Part shown: positions 62,912 to 64,000 of the stretch, piece by piece
Layout: the number at the start of each line of letters is the position of its first letter
How positions within the stretch are numbered: the stretch's first letter is position 1
Assembly: GCF_023715225.1 (NCBI RefSeq)
Contig: NZ_JAMBNS010000011.1
Coordinates: 62,001-126,000, forward strand
Direction of reading: 5' to 3'
Length of the DNA: 64,000 nucleotides
Source of the DNA: Robertmurraya korlensis
GTDB lineage: Bacteria > Bacillota > Bacilli > Bacillales > Cytobacillaceae
Notes under the pieces: generated by a model
Database searches by the model: none
Seen by the model: only the letters and a program-made list of their open reading frames with translations
Told to the model about the DNA's origin: nothing
Position numbers and translations under genes: made by a program

Positions 62912-63196
62912 ATGGAATTTATAGAATCAATAGACCCATTTATAATGCAGTTATTCATTGTTCCTTTAATAGTTATTGGGTTAGGTGTCTTAGTATCTGC
63001 CTTTACTAAGAAAGGAGTGATTGGACCCTTCATAACCTTATTTCTGAATCTTTTATATGAAACTTGGTATATGAAACACTATTACCCTGAACACGAAATC
63101 AGTTATACATCTTGGAATTTTATTTTCCCTGCAATCTCATTAGTGATTTCTTGGGCGGTAGTGTTCGTGATAAAGCAAGACAGCAAACAAAATTAG
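62912..63196 (+). CDS. Small membrane protein, DUF2651-like
   Basis: 94 residues from ATG 62912 behind GAGAGGAGAGTGTGAAAAT. Three spans with MQLFIVPLIVIGLGVLVSAF and SYTSWNFIFPAISLVISWAV resemble the DUF2651 (YbeC-like) family. Function unknown. A frame to 62873 has no site. Confidence 0.6.
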   Translation: MEFIESIDPFIMQLFIVPLIVIGLGVLVSAFTKKGVIGPFITLFLNLLYETWYMKHYYPEHEISYTSWNFIFPAISLVISWAVVFVIKQDSKQN

Positions 63197-63223
63197 ACTT
63201 CCTAAATGTAGGAGTCTTTTTTA
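63194..63223 (+). terminator. Terminator after the DUF2651-like gene
   Basis: AGACTTCCT / AGGAGTCT followed by TTTTTT; it overlaps the stop codon. Confidence 0.75.
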
Positions 63224-63293
63224 TGCACTTCTTACCTAACTAAACTCCCCTTTTCTACTATAAGGGAAAAGATCTTCGCAGCAATCCTTACTT

Positions 63294-63857
63294 TTAACTC
63301 TCGTCCCCATTGGCTGAAGAACGTTCTCTATTATATTTAAGTAATGAATACACATATGTATCATATGCCTCTCCATTTTGATACATATAATCCCTTAGAA
63401 CACCTTCTTTTAAAAATCCCATTTTGGTTAACAACTTATTAGAAGCTTCATTATCTGTAAAGACAACTGCACCTATCCTAGTTAAACCGAATTCATCAAA
63501 TCCGTGTTCAATTACTTTAGATATGGCTTCAAAGGTGTATCCCTTTCTCCAATGATTAGGATGTACCTCATAACCTATCTCTGCTCTTTTATGCTTTGGG
63601 GACCAAGCGTTAAATCCAATAGTACCAATTAATCCTTGAGTTCCTTTTAGTTCTATTCCCCAACGAATCCCTCTATTCTCCTTAAAACTATTAGCAAAGA
63701 AGTTAACAAATGCTTCTGCTTGTTCTATATTTTCTAACGTATCTTGCCCGTAATAACGTGTTACATTTACATTTGAAAAACAAGCAAATATCGCCTCTGC
63801 ATCCTCCTTTGATATTTCTCTTAGCACTAATCTTTCTGTCTCTAATGTAGGAAACAT
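63294..63857 (-). CDS. RimJ/RimL-type GNAT acetyltransferase
   Basis: 187 residues. LETERLVLREISKEDAEAIF opens it, GTIGFNAWSPKHKRAEIGYEV and HPNHWRKGYTFEAISKVIEH carry the acetyl-CoA loop, and NEASNKLLTKMGFLKEG ends the fold. Members acetylate ribosomal protein N-termini, antibiotics or metabolites; the target is unknown. ATG follows AGAGGGAGAGGGATAA. Confidence 0.87.
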   Translation of the reverse strand: MFPTLETERLVLREISKEDAEAIFACFSNVNVTRYYGQDTLENIEQAEAFVNFFANSFKENRGIRWGIELKGTQGLIGTIGFNAWSPKHKRAEIGYEVHPNHWRKGYTFEAISKVIEHGFDEFGLTRIGAVVFTDNEASNKLLTKMGFLKEGVLRDYMYQNGEAYDTYVYSLLKYNRERSSANGDES

Positions 63858-64000
63858 TTATCCCTCTCCCTCTTCTTATTATCCCTTTATAGCAACAACT
63901 CTTTTTTAATTATCCTGCTCCTATTTTTCAATAATTCAAGTAGCAAAAAATAAAAGGACGTGACATAAGTTCACTTCCTTCTAAACAATATCTTTATAAT

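Overview
The window is low-GC Firmicute DNA, most likely from a Bacillaceae species (Bacillus, Neobacillus, Peribacillus or a relative). The reasons are strong GGAGG-type ribosome sites, frequent TTG/GTG starts, many Rho-independent terminators, CcpA (cre) boxes, an L-box lysine riboswitch and several Bacillus-type families (MhqR-type operator, XapX, DUF3231, YisP-like, CBO0543). No rRNA or tRNA gene was seen. The genus cannot be fixed from sequence reading alone.

Layout. 0-11.7 kb: single genes and small units. These are an MFS permease, a frameshifted phzF facing a MocR remnant, an EamA exporter, a divergent Lrp/metallo-beta-lactamase pair, a methyltransferase, an EEP phosphatase, an ECF S component, an aldo/keto reductase and two CBO0543 membrane proteins. 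11.9-21.1 kb: a minus-strand acid-sugar catabolic cluster. It holds a PrpR-type regulator, a DapA-like aldolase, an iron alcohol dehydrogenase, a DUF1537 kinase, PdxA2, a cytoplasmic BNR/sialidase-fold protein and an SLC13-type permease. 21.4-23.8 kb: a YisP-like squalene/phytoene synthase-family protein and an MhqR-type ring-cleavage dioxygenase. 24.1-28.2 kb: a nucleoside salvage operon (nupC-pdp-xapX-cdd-deoC) under a cre site. 28.5-30.6 kb: a single polypeptide joining an ECF-like sigma factor, a zinc anti-sigma domain, a membrane span and a large outer domain. 31-33 kb: a dehydrogenase pseudogene, a helix-turn-helix protein and a tandem array of twelve exact 52-bp units. 33.1-35.9 kb: a lysine ABC importer behind a lysine riboswitch. 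36-37.3 kb: an NmrA-type oxidoreductase with its MarR regulator. 37.5-45.1 kb: a ROK regulator and an oligosaccharide operon (GH43, binding protein, two permeases, GH2) with a textbook promoter, cre box and 33-bp palindrome. 45.2-51.6 kb: a secreted subtilase, a CPA2 antiporter with USP-like tail, a Dus enzyme and a DinB protein.

51.6-64 kb is an accessory, decaying region. It has an internally deleted IS3 element, a complete group II intron with an RT-maturase-HNH protein, small membrane proteins, two GNAT enzymes, a DUF3231 protein, DJ-1/PfpI, YafY/WYL and DoxX proteins. Fragments of NTF2-like, SUKH-like and small membrane protein genes lie between them. Nine copies of a short post-terminator element (AACTANCCTGC on the plus strand) occur in this region; I saw none elsewhere.

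The least explained items are the 52-bp array with its neighbouring HTH gene, the four-hairpin dispersed repeat (three copies), the sigma/anti-sigma fusion, and the acid-sugar cluster with a regulator that has lost every catalytic signature of a sigma-54 activator.
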